DNA of 64,000 bases from Marinomonas phaeophyticola (GTDB lineage Bacteria > Pseudomonadota > Gammaproteobacteria > Pseudomonadales > Marinomonadaceae): positions 62,001-126,000 of the forward strand of contig NZ_JAPUBN010000018.1 of assembly GCF_026966905.1 (NCBI RefSeq), given 5' to 3'. A program made the translations under genes and the position numbers. Of this stretch, positions 9,834-18,518 are shown in pieces. Each line of letters starts with the position of its first letter. The first letter of the stretch is position 1. The notes under the pieces were generated by a model. That model was not told where the DNA came from, did not search any database, and was given only the letters and a program-made list of their open reading frames with translations.

Positions 9834-9846
9834 TCACAATAACCAC

Positions 9847-9878
9847 GAGAAGACTCGTAAGCAGAGTCTTCTCTTCTT
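9847..9878 (+). terminator. Rho-independent terminator after the GH1 gene
   Basis: Perfect 10-bp stem GAGAAGACTC / GAGTCTTCTC with a 7-base loop, followed by a T-rich TTCTTCC tract, 14 bases after the GH1 stop. Confidence 0.8.
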
Positions 9879-10315
9879 CCCCACCCTACTAAATATCAAG
9901 CAAGCCTGTCTCTAATGGCACTAAAAGGAAAGAGCCGCATCATTCCTCTTTAATCAACATAAGCATAAGATAAGTATGTAATTTTCATTAATTTTGAATG
10001 AGTTACACCCGACACGCTCGTTCTAAAATGAACAGAGTCTTAGCCCCTTAAACAGGCGTAAAAATAAGCCAGTAAATTAATTATAAAGAGAAAATATAAA
10101 ATCATTGATTGTAAAAAACATGCTTAGATTTCGATCAAATCTACACATTTTTTCCTTTAAAGGCCAAATTGATAACAATAGACAACAAACAAAGTAATAA
10201 ACTGGGAAGCGTTTCTCTACAGCTATTTTTATTCAAAAACATAGTTAATAATTTCTCCATCGAAACGCAACAGCGATTCAACCTTTATTCATAAAATCAT
10301 TTTTGGAGAGCTACT
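9879..10315. other. Intergenic region, promoter side of the small secreted protein
   Basis: About 440 AT-rich bases without a convincing ORF. GCGTTTCT near 10209 and CGAAACGC at 10261-10268 form distant inverted copies that could be an operator or chance. GGAG at 10304-10307 is the ribosome binding site of the next gene. I see no RNA gene. Confidence 0.5.
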
Positions 10316-10600
10316 ATGAAAACATTTACTCGCGCTACATTAGCACTATTAACTTCTTCCGCTTTTGCTGCTGCCGCTTTTGCTGAAACAGGATCATCAG
10401 ATGATTCTGCTTATGAAACCTATCGTAACAGCATTTCCAGTGTTGAAGCTTTATCTAACACGCTAGACAAAGAAGGCATTCAATATAATGCGGAGGTAAA
10501 TTTAGAAGGCGCAAATACCTTTACCAAGAAGGCTGAAGCTTATAATGACAAATATGAAGAACTGCAAACTATCTTCAATGCGTCACACTTCTCGAACTAA
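10316..10600 (+). CDS. Small secreted protein of unknown function
   Basis: A 94-residue protein with a textbook signal peptide (MKTFTRATLALLTSSAFAAA, cleavage probably after AFA before ETGSSDD). The mature part, about 70 residues, is acidic and hydrophilic and without Cys: NSISSVEALSNTLDKEG, then KKAEAYNDKYEELQTIF, which looks helical. I recognise no family. GGAGAGCTACT before ATG is a strong ribosome binding site, and a perfect 12-bp hairpin follows, so this is a self-contained, probably well-expressed monocistronic gene exported to the periplasm or outside. Confidence 0.75.
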   Translation: MKTFTRATLALLTSSAFAAAAFAETGSSDDSAYETYRNSISSVEALSNTLDKEGIQYNAEVNLEGANTFTKKAEAYNDKYEELQTIFNASHFSN

Positions 10601-10642
10601 TCAACGGTTGATCTAGACTCTACACCTTTAATCGTTTTGTAA

Positions 10643-10685
10643 TGATGTCAGATTATCACCGACAATCTGACATCAGCCACCTTTT
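10643..10685 (+). terminator. Terminator of the small secreted protein gene
   Basis: TGATGTCAGATT (10643-10654) pairs perfectly with AATCTGACATCA (10664-10675) around a 9-base loop, followed by TTTT at 10682-10685. The 3' flank contains one copy of a short repeat (CAGCCACCTTTTATAA) found elsewhere in the window. Confidence 0.75.
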
Positions 10686-10689
10686 ATAA
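10674..10689. repeat. Copy of short interspersed repeat
   Basis: CAGCCACCTTTTATAA, directly after the terminator stem of the small secreted protein gene. It is the reverse complement of the copy in the yghU terminator loop. Confidence 0.6.
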
Positions 10690-10718
10690 AAGCAATGAAT
10701 TTCCCTTCGGGAATACTC

Positions 10719-11717
10719 TTATTTACAAACCAAATTCCGACCTTCATTTTTGGCCTGATACAGTTTTTCATCGGCAGCACGTAGAAAATCGGTAAAATCC
10801 TGACCAACAGAAAGCGGTGCAATTCCAATACTGATCGTTAAATCAATATTCGTTTCTTTTTGATAAAAAGAATAGTTCTCTATCAACGCTCTTACTGATT
10901 CTGCACAACGATAAGCATCATCCTTATGACTATTTTCCATTAAAACAACAAACTCCTCTCCTCCTAAACGATATATATTGTTAGAAGGCACATGATTTCT
11001 AATTAAATTAGACACTTCAATTAGTACATTGTCTCCGACATCATGACCGAATGTATCGTTAATTCTCTTAAAGTGGTCTATATCGATAAGAAGCATAAAA
11101 GTGGAACCTATTTGCTTATTAATTCTATTAAAATCGGCTTTTAGCGCATGCCGGTTTTGAACTCCCGTTAACCCATCTTGAAGAGCCATCCGCTGTAAAA
11201 TATCATGGCTTTTTTTCCGTTGTATTTCGTACATGTGGCATACTAGCCAAATAGACAGGTAAGCTAATACAAAATTCAATACAGTCCGATAGGGTCGAAT
11301 CATTTCGGCATCCGGGTTAACAAGCAAAACCACCATAAAAAGAATGGCCACTATAGCGGTAAAAACAGCACCCTGCTTCATGCCAAACAATAAGTAATAC
11401 CATAATGGCAGAGCAAAACTCCAAAAAATAGAGCCTGCTTTTAGCCCCATAATTAAAGCGGAGGCTAAAATATTACAGGTTAAAAGCAGCATTAACATGT
11501 ATCTATGCCAAGCATAATGGCGATTTTTCAATGCGACCCAAAAGAAGTAGAAACTACAACAAGCCACTAACAATTGCACAGCACCAAGGTTCATTTGCTG
11601 CATGAAAATCATATTTAACACAAAATAAAAGCAATGCAGTCCGCAAACCAAACCACTCAACCATTTATGGAGGGTTTTGGGCAAATCTGAAGCAGGGACC
11701 GAAAGTAAAGAGTTCAT
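10719..11717 (-). CDS. Membrane diguanylate cyclase (GGDEF)
   Basis: 332 residues. Residues about 15-165 contain roughly six hydrophobic segments without a large periplasmic loop, a MASE-like sensor. Residues about 172-332 form a GGDEF domain beginning LQRMALQDGLTGVQNRHALK, with DIDHFKRINDTFGHDVGDNV and the active-site RLGGEEFVVLME (GGEEF, an active variant). The domain should make c-di-GMP from two GTP. No RxxD inhibitory site is apparent just upstream of the GGEEF. It diverges from an orphan periplasmic solute-binding protein across 376 bases. Confidence 0.9.
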   Translation of the reverse strand: MNSLLSVPASDLPKTLHKWLSGLVCGLHCFYFVLNMIFMQQMNLGAVQLLVACCSFYFFWVALKNRHYAWHRYMLMLLLTCNILASALIMGLKAGSIFWSFALPLWYYLLFGMKQGAVFTAIVAILFMVVLLVNPDAEMIRPYRTVLNFVLAYLSIWLVCHMYEIQRKKSHDILQRMALQDGLTGVQNRHALKADFNRINKQIGSTFMLLIDIDHFKRINDTFGHDVGDNVLIEVSNLIRNHVPSNNIYRLGGEEFVVLMENSHKDDAYRCAESVRALIENYSFYQKETNIDLTISIGIAPLSVGQDFTDFLRAADEKLYQAKNEGRNLVCK

Positions 11718-12093
11718 TCATTGCTCATTTTTAATGTGGTGTTTGATTAAATATAACAGCTATCTGAGTTATTGATAATATTAACTTGTTTATCAGTACA
11801 TTTGATCTACATTTTTCACAACTTCTTGTATTTCTATCGTTGTGCGCTTTTTCAGGGCAATGACATAGGCTCAACAGCTTCACCGATAAGAATTAAACAT
11901 ATTCTTTTAATAACCCTATATTATTAATTACGATTATTTCCATAATAGTTATTTTAAGTGTCAATTTAATTAAAACTATTTTTTACAATGAAAAATTTAA
12001 ATAAATTTTAATATCACAAACAATTTAAAATCCTTTACATTCATAGAATCAATAACTAATTTTTTATACACAACATTGAAATGAGGAAATAAA
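11718..12093. other. Divergent intergenic region
   Basis: AT-rich spacer between the diguanylate cyclase and the solute-binding protein. It must hold promoters for both. GAGG ahead of ATG 12094 is the only clear signal. No ORF or RNA is recognised. Confidence 0.5.
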
Positions 12094-12819
12094 ATGAATA
12101 GAATCCTAGTATTAGTTTTAACTTTCTTTATGTTTAATCAGGCGTATGCACTTGAAGAAGTCACTTTTGCCATTGGAGAGTGGGCACCTTATACCTCAGA
12201 AAAGAATCCTGATGGAAAAATTGCTGAAACGATTATTATTGAATCTTTTAATCAAGAAGGAGTAAAAGTTAATTTTACTTATGACAAATGGTCTGAAAGT
12301 TATGAACAGGTAAAAAACGGTAATAGTGATGGTACTTTTCCTTGGTATATATCAGAAGAGCGTACCGCCGATTTTTTATTTAGCGACCCAGTTATTGAAG
12401 ACAAACAAGTATTCTTTTATTTAAAGTCTACCGATTTTAATTGGTTTGGTTACGGTGATCTTGCTAACTATAAAGTAGCAGGCACAAAAGCCTACTCACA
12501 CGTTCAAGAATTACAAAAAAATGGTATTGACACCATTATCTCAGAAGTTGAGGAAGACAGCTTTCGCAAAGTACTATCGGGTGAAGCCGATGTATACCCA
12601 GCATCAGCCATTGTTGGTGCACAAACAATCGACTCTATTTTCTCGGCAGAAGATGCCGCTAAATTCACCTCCCACAATATTCCTATGACGATTGATAATA
12701 TGTTCCTTTTGGTTTCTAAAAAAATACCTAATGGTTCTGAAATAATACAAGTCTTTAATTCAGGACTTATGAAATTAAAAGCATCTGGCCGATATCAAGA
12801 AATACTCAGTAATTTATAA
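12094..12819 (+). CDS. Orphan periplasmic solute-binding protein (SBP_bac_3 type)
   Basis: 241 residues with a signal peptide ending NQAYA before LEEVTFAIGEWAPYTSE. The rest follows the bacterial extracellular solute-binding family 3 pattern: FAIGEWAPYTS at the N-terminus, DGTFPWYISEERTADFLFSD in the middle, and a final helix GLMKLKASGRYQEIL. Such proteins bind amino acids or related ions for ABC transporters or sensors. No permease or ATPase lies nearby, and the gene has its own terminator, so it is a stand-alone binding protein. The closest partner by position is the divergent diguanylate cyclase, though that enzyme lacks an obvious periplasmic docking domain. Confidence 0.8.
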   Translation: MNRILVLVLTFFMFNQAYALEEVTFAIGEWAPYTSEKNPDGKIAETIIIESFNQEGVKVNFTYDKWSESYEQVKNGNSDGTFPWYISEERTADFLFSDPVIEDKQVFFYLKSTDFNWFGYGDLANYKVAGTKAYSHVQELQKNGIDTIISEVEEDSFRKVLSGEADVYPASAIVGAQTIDSIFSAEDAAKFTSHNIPMTIDNMFLLVSKKIPNGSEIIQVFNSGLMKLKASGRYQEILSNL

Positions 12820-12833
12820 CAGTCTATATCAAT

Positions 12834-12868
12834 AAAAAGAGCGATACACTTTTGTATTGGCTCTTTTT
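12834..12868 (+). terminator. Terminator after the solute-binding protein
   Basis: AAAAAGAGC and GATAC pair with GTAT and GGCTCTTTTT around ACTTTT, an imperfect A/T-flanked hairpin ending in TTTTT, 15 bases after the stop. Confidence 0.75.
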
Positions 12869-12908
12869 ACTGAATCATCAGCCACCTTTTACTGAATCAT
12901 CAGCCACC
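12865..12908. repeat. Tandem 22-bp repeat (two copies)
   Basis: TTTTACTGAATCATCAGCCACC occurs at 12865-12886 and again at 12887-12908, with a TTTT tail beginning a third unit. Its core CAGCCACCTTTT also occurs at 10674 and, inverted, at 31259-31270, always just downstream of a gene. Confidence 0.85.
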
Positions 12909-12931
12909 TTTTTACCATTTCGTTATTGACA

Positions 12932-13354
12932 CTAGACTTGCCTGCTGGCCATAGGATGAGTTGGGGATAACTCTAAAAGATCCCATAAATTGCCATATAG
13001 GTCCTGAAATACTGCCACGGTCCCATAATCTTGTTCCTGTGGTTCACGCACAAACTGAATCCCTTCAGAGAGCATTCGTTGATAGTCTCTCCAGAAGTCA
13101 TCGGTAGTTAAAAACAAAAACACTCTTCCGCCAGCTTGATTACCCACGAAACATTCCTGTTCAGGTTTAGACGCTTTTGCTAATAGTAATGTTGTACCTT
13201 GAGATCCAGGAGGGGAAACCACGACCCAACGCTTATCTTGTTCTGCTTGATAAGTGTCTTCTACTAATTCAAATTTCAACTTGTTAATATAAAAATCTAA
13301 AGCGTCATCATAATCGTCAACCACAATAGCAATGTGAATAAGGGATTGGTGCAT
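12932..13354 (-). CDS. VOC-family (glyoxalase/bleomycin-resistance fold) protein
   Basis: 140 residues with the vicinal oxygen chelate pattern: HIAIVVDDYDDALDFYINKL at the N-terminus, WVVVSPPGSQGTTLLLAKAS in the middle, and FVREPQEQDYGTVAVFQDLY, GNLWDLLELSP at the end. Metal-ligand candidates are the early His and the late Glu of LLELSP. Members range from dioxygenases to resistance proteins, and the substrate is not predictable. It is followed on the same strand only by the tandem repeat and terminator, and lies downstream of the DUF1801 and ALDH genes. Confidence 0.82.
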   Translation of the reverse strand: MHQSLIHIAIVVDDYDDALDFYINKLKFELVEDTYQAEQDKRWVVVSPPGSQGTTLLLAKASKPEQECFVGNQAGGRVFLFLTTDDFWRDYQRMLSEGIQFVREPQEQDYGTVAVFQDLYGNLWDLLELSPTHPMASRQV

Positions 13355-13431
13355 ATATCTAATCTCTTTGAGTCAATAATTCTTCTAGGCGAACGGTTTA
13401 AGTTTATGTTGATACATTTTATAAATACATC

Positions 13432-13836
13432 TTACGCGCCTAGCAATGGTAAATGCTTTAACTGGTGGTAACGCAAAGACATAGAAATACAATGCCTTAA
13501 CACTGGCCATGGTATCGCGTCATTAAAACGTAAAATAATGGCTCGATTACCGGCAAAAGTAAGCTCATTGGAATACACCTCTTTAAAGGTTTTTACCAAC
13601 CTCGTATTGCAGTTAAAATATAGGCAATACTGATCTGGCTGTTTTGGCTTCCAGTCAAACCTTAAAGTACTGCCATACTTAGCGATATAACTGGGCTCTC
13701 CCCATTTAATGGTTTCCTTAAAGCCCTCGATCGACTCTTCTTTTACCACAGTGAAAATTTCATCTCTCAGCTTCATTAAGGACAGTACAACCCCCTCAGG
13801 ATAACGATCAAACTTTTGTTTTACTTGTGGTTCCAT
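13432..13836 (-). CDS. DUF1801 domain-containing protein
   Basis: About 134 residues from ATG 13836. The frame continues to TTG 13866, but GAGG sits five bases before the 13836 ATG. The sequence shows the DUF1801 (YdhG/YjbR-like) pattern: ETIKWGEPSYIAKYGSTLRF then CLYFNCNTRLVKTFKEV and a C-terminal helix. The fold is related to iron-chaperone-like proteins but no activity is assigned. It lies 42 bases downstream of the ALDH gene and probably shares its transcript. Confidence 0.8.
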   Translation of the reverse strand: MEPQVKQKFDRYPEGVVLSLMKLRDEIFTVVKEESIEGFKETIKWGEPSYIAKYGSTLRFDWKPKQPDQYCLYFNCNTRLVKTFKEVYSNELTFAGNRAIILRFNDAIPWPVLRHCISMSLRYHQLKHLPLLGA

Positions 13837-13878
13837 CATTACCTCAATAGACAGTTCTGATATCAATGTGAGTAAAAA

Positions 13879-15276
13879 TTAAAGCAGTTTTTTTAAAATG
13901 CGTAGCTTTAAATAACTAAAAGGTGGGTATCTTAAAGCCACATCAAATAAAAACCGGCGTTTCATAATGGTTTTTAAATGACTAAAGGTATTGAATCCTG
14001 CTTGACCATGATAACGCCCCATACCACTGCCACCAACACCGCCAAAAGGTAAGTTTGGATTCGCCATAAACATCATGCCGTCATTAATACCAACATTGCC
14101 AGAACTTGTTTGCTGCACAACCTTTGCTTCAAACGACCTATCATTGGTATATAGGTACAAAGCCAATGGCTTCGGCTTACTGTTAATAAAGTCTATCGCA
14201 TCATCAAGTACTTTTACCGTTTTAATAACGAGAATCGGTCCAAAGATTTCTTCCTGCATGATAGGACTCTGGTTATTTGATGAAAGAATAATAGTCGGTG
14301 CTAGATACTGATTTTGACGATTAAATTGGCCACCATAGACAACATTTTCACCTTCAAGATAGTGTACCAATCGATCAAAATGCCGTGTGTTGATGATACG
14401 GCCATAATCCTGACTCGATTCTGGATTTTGTCCGTAGAAAGACTCAATCTTAGAAGTAATGGCACGAATAAGATTCTCTGCAAAAGACGCTTCGACCAGC
14501 ACATAGTCAGGAGCCACACAAGTTTGACCCGCATTCATCCATTTACTCCAAACGATTCTTGCCGCACTCATCTCTACATTCGTTTGACTGTCTACAATAC
14601 AGGGGCTTTTTCCACCTAGTTCTAACGTCACAGGTGTTAAATGCTCCGCCGCCGCTCGCATAATAATCTTCGCGACCGCTTCCCCGCCCGTATAGAAGAT
14701 ATGATCAAAGGACTGTTTCAATAACTCTGTCGTTTCTTCAATTGCGCCAGAAATGACTTGAATACAATCGACATCAAGATATTGAGGTAATAACTCAGCT
14801 AATAAGGACCCACTGTATTCAGCGACTTCGGAGGGTTTAATAACAACGCAATTACCCGCTGCAATCGCTGCTACTAAGGGCGCTAATACTAGTTGAATCG
14901 GATAATTCCAAGCACTGATAATTAATACGGTACCTAAGGGCTCAGCGAGTGAATAGCTTTTTGCCGGTTGAGCAATAAGAGGGGTAGATACCTTGCGAGG
15001 TTGGCTCCATTGGTTAAGATATTTAAGAGTATGATCCACTTCGCTTATCACAAAACCTATTTCTGACACCCATGCCTCTTGCTCGCTTTTATGCAAATCT
15101 AATGCGAGTGCTTTATAAAATTGCGACTGTTGCTCTTGTAGCATTTTCTTCACTTGCTGCAGTTGGTGAACCCTCCATGCAATCGTTCGAGTCAGACCCT
15201 TTCTAAAAGACAATTTCAAGCCATCAACCTGAAAAGAAATCTGAGTCAAAGATGAATTCAATACGGGTTCTGCCAC
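13879..15276 (-). CDS. NAD(P)-dependent aldehyde dehydrogenase, fatty/coniferyl aldehyde type
   Basis: 465 residues, shorter than typical 490-500-residue ALDHs and in line with the ALDH3-like group. Visible motifs are ISAWNYPIQLVLAPL, VVIKPSEVAEYSG, ITYTGG-like FYTGGEAVAK, the catalytic Glu in VTLELGGKSPCIVD, the catalytic Cys in MNAGQTCVAPDYVL, and EEIFGPILVI. The basic, hydrophobic C-terminal tail (RYPPFSYLKLRILKKLL) resembles membrane-associated fatty aldehyde dehydrogenases. The start is GTG 15276 with AAGGAATATC upstream. It probably oxidises medium or long-chain aldehydes to acids, and the exact substrate is unknown. Confidence 0.88.
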   Translation of the reverse strand: MAEPVLNSSLTQISFQVDGLKLSFRKGLTRTIAWRVHQLQQVKKMLQEQQSQFYKALALDLHKSEQEAWVSEIGFVISEVDHTLKYLNQWSQPRKVSTPLIAQPAKSYSLAEPLGTVLIISAWNYPIQLVLAPLVAAIAAGNCVVIKPSEVAEYSGSLLAELLPQYLDVDCIQVISGAIEETTELLKQSFDHIFYTGGEAVAKIIMRAAAEHLTPVTLELGGKSPCIVDSQTNVEMSAARIVWSKWMNAGQTCVAPDYVLVEASFAENLIRAITSKIESFYGQNPESSQDYGRIINTRHFDRLVHYLEGENVVYGGQFNRQNQYLAPTIILSSNNQSPIMQEEIFGPILVIKTVKVLDDAIDFINSKPKPLALYLYTNDRSFEAKVVQQTSSGNVGINDGMMFMANPNLPFGGVGGSGMGRYHGQAGFNTFSHLKTIMKRRFLFDVALRYPPFSYLKLRILKKLL

Positions 15277-15606
15277 ACGATATTCCTTTCTAAAAATTAA
15301 ATATTGATATTACTTTAGTCGAATAAGGGGAAAATAATATTCTTTATAAATAAAATTTTATGATAAAAATCTCATCGGAAAACACAGATTAAAAAATAAA
15401 ACTTGCCTAATAAAGACCATTAATAACCTAATGTAACACTTTTCATTACCGCTCTAGTTATTGATTTAAACGTGCAGAAAATAAAATCGATTTTTTCAAA
15501 AATTTGACCCGTTAAGCCATTGAAAACCTATAAATAGAAGACTACCTTTGTGGAGGGATCATTAATATGCACCCTCAAATAATATAAAAAAACAGAGGCA
15601 ATTTAT
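15277..15606. other. Divergent intergenic region ahead of fdhA
   Basis: 330 AT-rich bases between divergent ALDH and fdhA genes, both aldehyde oxidising. AGAGGC before ATG 15607 is the ribosome binding site. No palindromic operator stands out. Confidence 0.5.
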
Positions 15607-16800
15607 ATGAATAACCATTCAAATCGTGGTGTTGTCTATCAAGGCGACGGCACTGTCAAAGTCGAAGCAATCCCTTTTCCTGAACTTGCCATTGGTCGCC
15701 GTCGATGTGACCACGGCGTCATTTTAAAAGTAGTGACGACGAATATTTGTGGTAGTGATCAACATATGGTTCGAGGAAGAACTACTGCACCAAGCGGTTT
15801 GGTTCTGGGTCATGAGATTACCGGTGAAGTCATTGAATGTGGACGCGACGTTGAATTCATTAAAGTAGGTGACTTGGTTTCTGTACCATTTAACATCGCT
15901 TGCGGACGCTGTCGTAACTGTAAAGAAGGATTAACAGGAATCTGTTTAAACGTAAACCCTGCTCGCCCCGGTGCCGCATACGGTTACGTGGACATGGGGG
16001 GCTGGGTAGGCGGTCAAGCTGACTATGTTATGGTACCTTATGCTGACTTCAACTTGCTGAAATTCCCAGATGCCGACCAAGCGCGTGAAAAAATTCAAGA
16101 CTTAACATTATTGTCTGATATTTTGCCTACTGGCTTCCATGGCTGCGTTACAGCTGGTGTTGGCCCTGGTTCAACCGTTTACATTGCTGGTGCTGGCCCT
16201 GTAGGCCTTGCGGCGGCGGCCTCCGCTAAATTGTTAGGCGCCGCTTGTGTCATTGTGGGCGATATGATCGAAGACAGGTTAGAGCAAGCACGCTCATTCG
16301 GCTGCGAAACAATCGACTTAAAACAAGATGGTGATATTCAAGATAAAGTTGAAGCCATATTGGGTGAGCGAGAAGTGGACGCATTTGTAGACTGTGTGGG
16401 TTTTGAGGCCCATGCTTGCGGCTGTAACCATCATCAAGAGTCGCCCGCTGTTGTCTTAAATTCGGCGATGCAAATGACTCGAGCCGGCGGACAAATAGGC
16501 ATTCCTGGTTTATATGTGACAGAAGACCCGGGTGCGGCCGATGCGGCGGCTCAACAAGGCAGTTTAAGTATGCGTTTTGGTTTAGGCTGGGCGAAATCCC
16601 ATTCATTACATACGGGACAATGCCCTGTAATGAAATACCACCGCCAACTCATGCAAGCGATCTTATTCAACCGTATTGAAATTGCCAAGGCTGTTAATGT
16701 GCAAATGATTTCTTTAGATCAAGCGCCTCAAGGTTACGCTGATTTTGATGGTGGCGCCGCGAAGAAATTCGTTATCGATCCTCATAAAATGGTGAGTTAA
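15607..16800 (+). CDS. fdhA: Glutathione-independent formaldehyde dehydrogenase
   Basis: 397 residues, zinc-dependent medium-chain dehydrogenase, the length and N-terminus (NRGVVYQGDGTVKVEAIPFP) of the Pseudomonas-type formaldehyde dehydrogenase that needs NAD but no glutathione. The catalytic zinc Cys is in TTNICGSDQHMVRGRT, with GHEITGEV following. The structural zinc cysteines lie in CGRCRNCKEGLTGIC, and the NAD loop is YIAGAGPVGLAAAASAKLLG. It oxidises formaldehyde to formate. In pseudomonads this gene sits with the sarcosine oxidase genes. Here soxBDAG is 32 kb away in the same window, so it probably serves the same demethylation route. A strong hairpin follows. Confidence 0.93.
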   Translation: MNNHSNRGVVYQGDGTVKVEAIPFPELAIGRRRCDHGVILKVVTTNICGSDQHMVRGRTTAPSGLVLGHEITGEVIECGRDVEFIKVGDLVSVPFNIACGRCRNCKEGLTGICLNVNPARPGAAYGYVDMGGWVGGQADYVMVPYADFNLLKFPDADQAREKIQDLTLLSDILPTGFHGCVTAGVGPGSTVYIAGAGPVGLAAAASAKLLGAACVIVGDMIEDRLEQARSFGCETIDLKQDGDIQDKVEAILGEREVDAFVDCVGFEAHACGCNHHQESPAVVLNSAMQMTRAGGQIGIPGLYVTEDPGAADAAAQQGSLSMRFGLGWAKSHSLHTGQCPVMKYHRQLMQAILFNRIEIAKAVNVQMISLDQAPQGYADFDGGAAKKFVIDPHKMVS

Positions 16801-16810
16801 CTTTGCATTA

Positions 16811-16847
16811 GATAATAACAAAAGCGAATCGAGCTTTTGTTATTATC
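16811..16847. terminator. Hairpin after fdhA
   Basis: GATAATAACAAAAGC (16811-16825) and GCTTTTGTTATTATC (16833-16847) form a perfect 15-bp stem with a 7-base loop, between converging genes. The A/T-rich arms let it act in both directions. Confidence 0.75.
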
Positions 16848-16931
16848 AAGTGAATCCACTAAACGTTAGTAAACATCCCCTTTTGCCTGCTAACGTTTAT
16901 CTTTCTCTATACCCCTGGCCATTCATTAGCA

Positions 16932-17438
16932 TCAAATAGGCGGATGGACGACAGGACAATTAACCACAATGTTAGTCCGTTCAATACTCACTAGACCTTT
17001 TTCTTCGGCATCATAAATAGCCCCTTCGGATTTCAGAGTATAAGCTTTACTTGAATCTAACCACACAACATTGTACATCAGCCAAAGTGGTGAATACTGT
17101 TTGTCTCTGTTCTCTGCTCCAACAGGGTCTGGCGCTGAAGGAAACACATTACGAGTTTGATGACTATTAGGAAAAGCATACACTCGTTCTAAAGCGGTTC
17201 GTACACTAGGTGGTTTAGGATACTTAGGGATCGTATTTCTTAAACGAGGTACATAGTTCGCATTCATTTCTTTCGCCATCTTACGATCAGAGATATCGGT
17301 TGTAACATAAAAAACAATTTTATCATCGAACCAAGCTTCAAAGACAGGCAGACTCACATAACCTTGCTTCACTGGTTGGTTTGTACAGGCTGACAATAAA
17401 ACCATCAACGCCAATCCTAATATGTATTTGTAGCCCAT
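16932..17438 (-). CDS. Lipoprotein of unknown function
   Basis: 168 residues. The N-terminus MGYKYILGLALMVLLSACTN is a lipoprotein signal peptide with lipobox LSAC, so the mature protein starts at Cys18 and is membrane anchored; the residue after Cys is Thr, which is compatible with outer-membrane sorting. The mature domain includes FEAWFDDKIVFYVTTDISDR, YVPRLRNTIPKYPKPPSVR, and ends with NIVVNCPVVHPPI. I do not recognise the family; the conserved-looking YVTTD and repeated Trp/Tyr suggest a beta-rich fold. It converges on fdhA and diverges from a second small lipoprotein. Confidence 0.75.
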   Translation of the reverse strand: MGYKYILGLALMVLLSACTNQPVKQGYVSLPVFEAWFDDKIVFYVTTDISDRKMAKEMNANYVPRLRNTIPKYPKPPSVRTALERVYAFPNSHQTRNVFPSAPDPVGAENRDKQYSPLWLMYNVVWLDSSKAYTLKSEGAIYDAEEKGLVSIERTNIVVNCPVVHPPI

Positions 17439-17771
17439 AGTTTAAACCTAATTAAAATATTAAAACTTTATGAACTCCATTTCGCTCAAATCATAGTAAC
17501 GTATTTACATACAGACATGGGATCTAGACTCTGACTTACGGTTTATTTCCTTTATATTTCTTTATGATAATTCCTATTTAGGCGTCTTGTCTCCCAACAC
17601 TCACTCTATTTGTACCGTAATTTACCTCAAAACCCCAACATACTGTATACGCCTTGTTAACGTCTGTATGTTTATAGCATGCACAGCGTCAATAGATACA
17701 AGCTGTTACAGCTTTAATATCGATGGAATGTTCTAATAAATTCATTTCGTCATGATTCTTCGGAGACAACT
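17439..17771. other. Divergent intergenic region between two lipoprotein genes
   Basis: 333 bases. GGAG before ATG 17772 is a clear ribosome binding site. No ORF, repeat or RNA is recognised. Confidence 0.5.
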
Positions 17772-18035
17772 ATGAAATACCTCTATTGCTTAACTATTTC
17801 TACGTTCTTATTTCTGTTAACCGCTTGCTCAAATCAATCGTTATACGAAGCGATTCAAGACAATAGAGTCAATGAATGTCGAAACCTCACGTATCAACAA
17901 GAGCAGGCGTGTTTAAAAGGTGTGAATCAGCGATCCTACGAAGACTACAATCGCGAGCGCGGAATTGAAGAAAGCCCAGTTACTCGCTCTAACGATGACT
18001 TATCTTTCTCTCTAGAAAACACCTACAAAAACTAG
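17772..18035 (+). CDS. Small lipoprotein
   Basis: 87 residues. The signal sequence ends with lipobox LTAC (FLFLLTACSNQ), so Cys19 is the lipidated residue. The mature part has a two-cysteine segment (NECRNLTYQQEQACLKGVN) that could form a disulfide, followed by a charged tail (SYEDYNRERGIEESP). This layout occurs in many short conserved gammaproteobacterial lipoproteins of unknown role. GGAGACAACT precedes the ATG. It has no evident operon partner; the FMN riboswitch of the next gene begins about 130 bases downstream. Confidence 0.8.
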   Translation: MKYLYCLTISTFLFLLTACSNQSLYEAIQDNRVNECRNLTYQQEQACLKGVNQRSYEDYNRERGIEESPVTRSNDDLSFSLENTYKN

Positions 18036-18163
18036 CGCTACTCACTTTTGATAAAAGATTTAAAGCCTCTTATCAAAATGGTCAAAATGCCTCTTGCCTC
18101 CAGCCCGTCCTCCAATTAAAGTAACCTCCTAAATATTAATATCGCGTTTTTACATTAATCGAA

Positions 18164-18327
<164 letters not shown>

Positions 18328-18518
18328 GACCAAGAAACCTATATATGGCGTACTTTACTCTGTATTTTATAGAAGCATTGGCTGCCTCTATATTTGACTG
18401 TTTTAAAGTAAGCCTCTCTAGTTGTATGCAACTTTATTGCGTATAGCGATTACTGTATAACTATCTTGGTATATTTCTCATCACCCCTGTACATCTTACT
18501 GAATAGGAGACATTCAAG

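Noticed and set aside
16250..16606. 118-codon minus-strand frame
   Set aside because: Antisense shadow of fdhA, Pro/Leu/His-rich composition without protein-like features.
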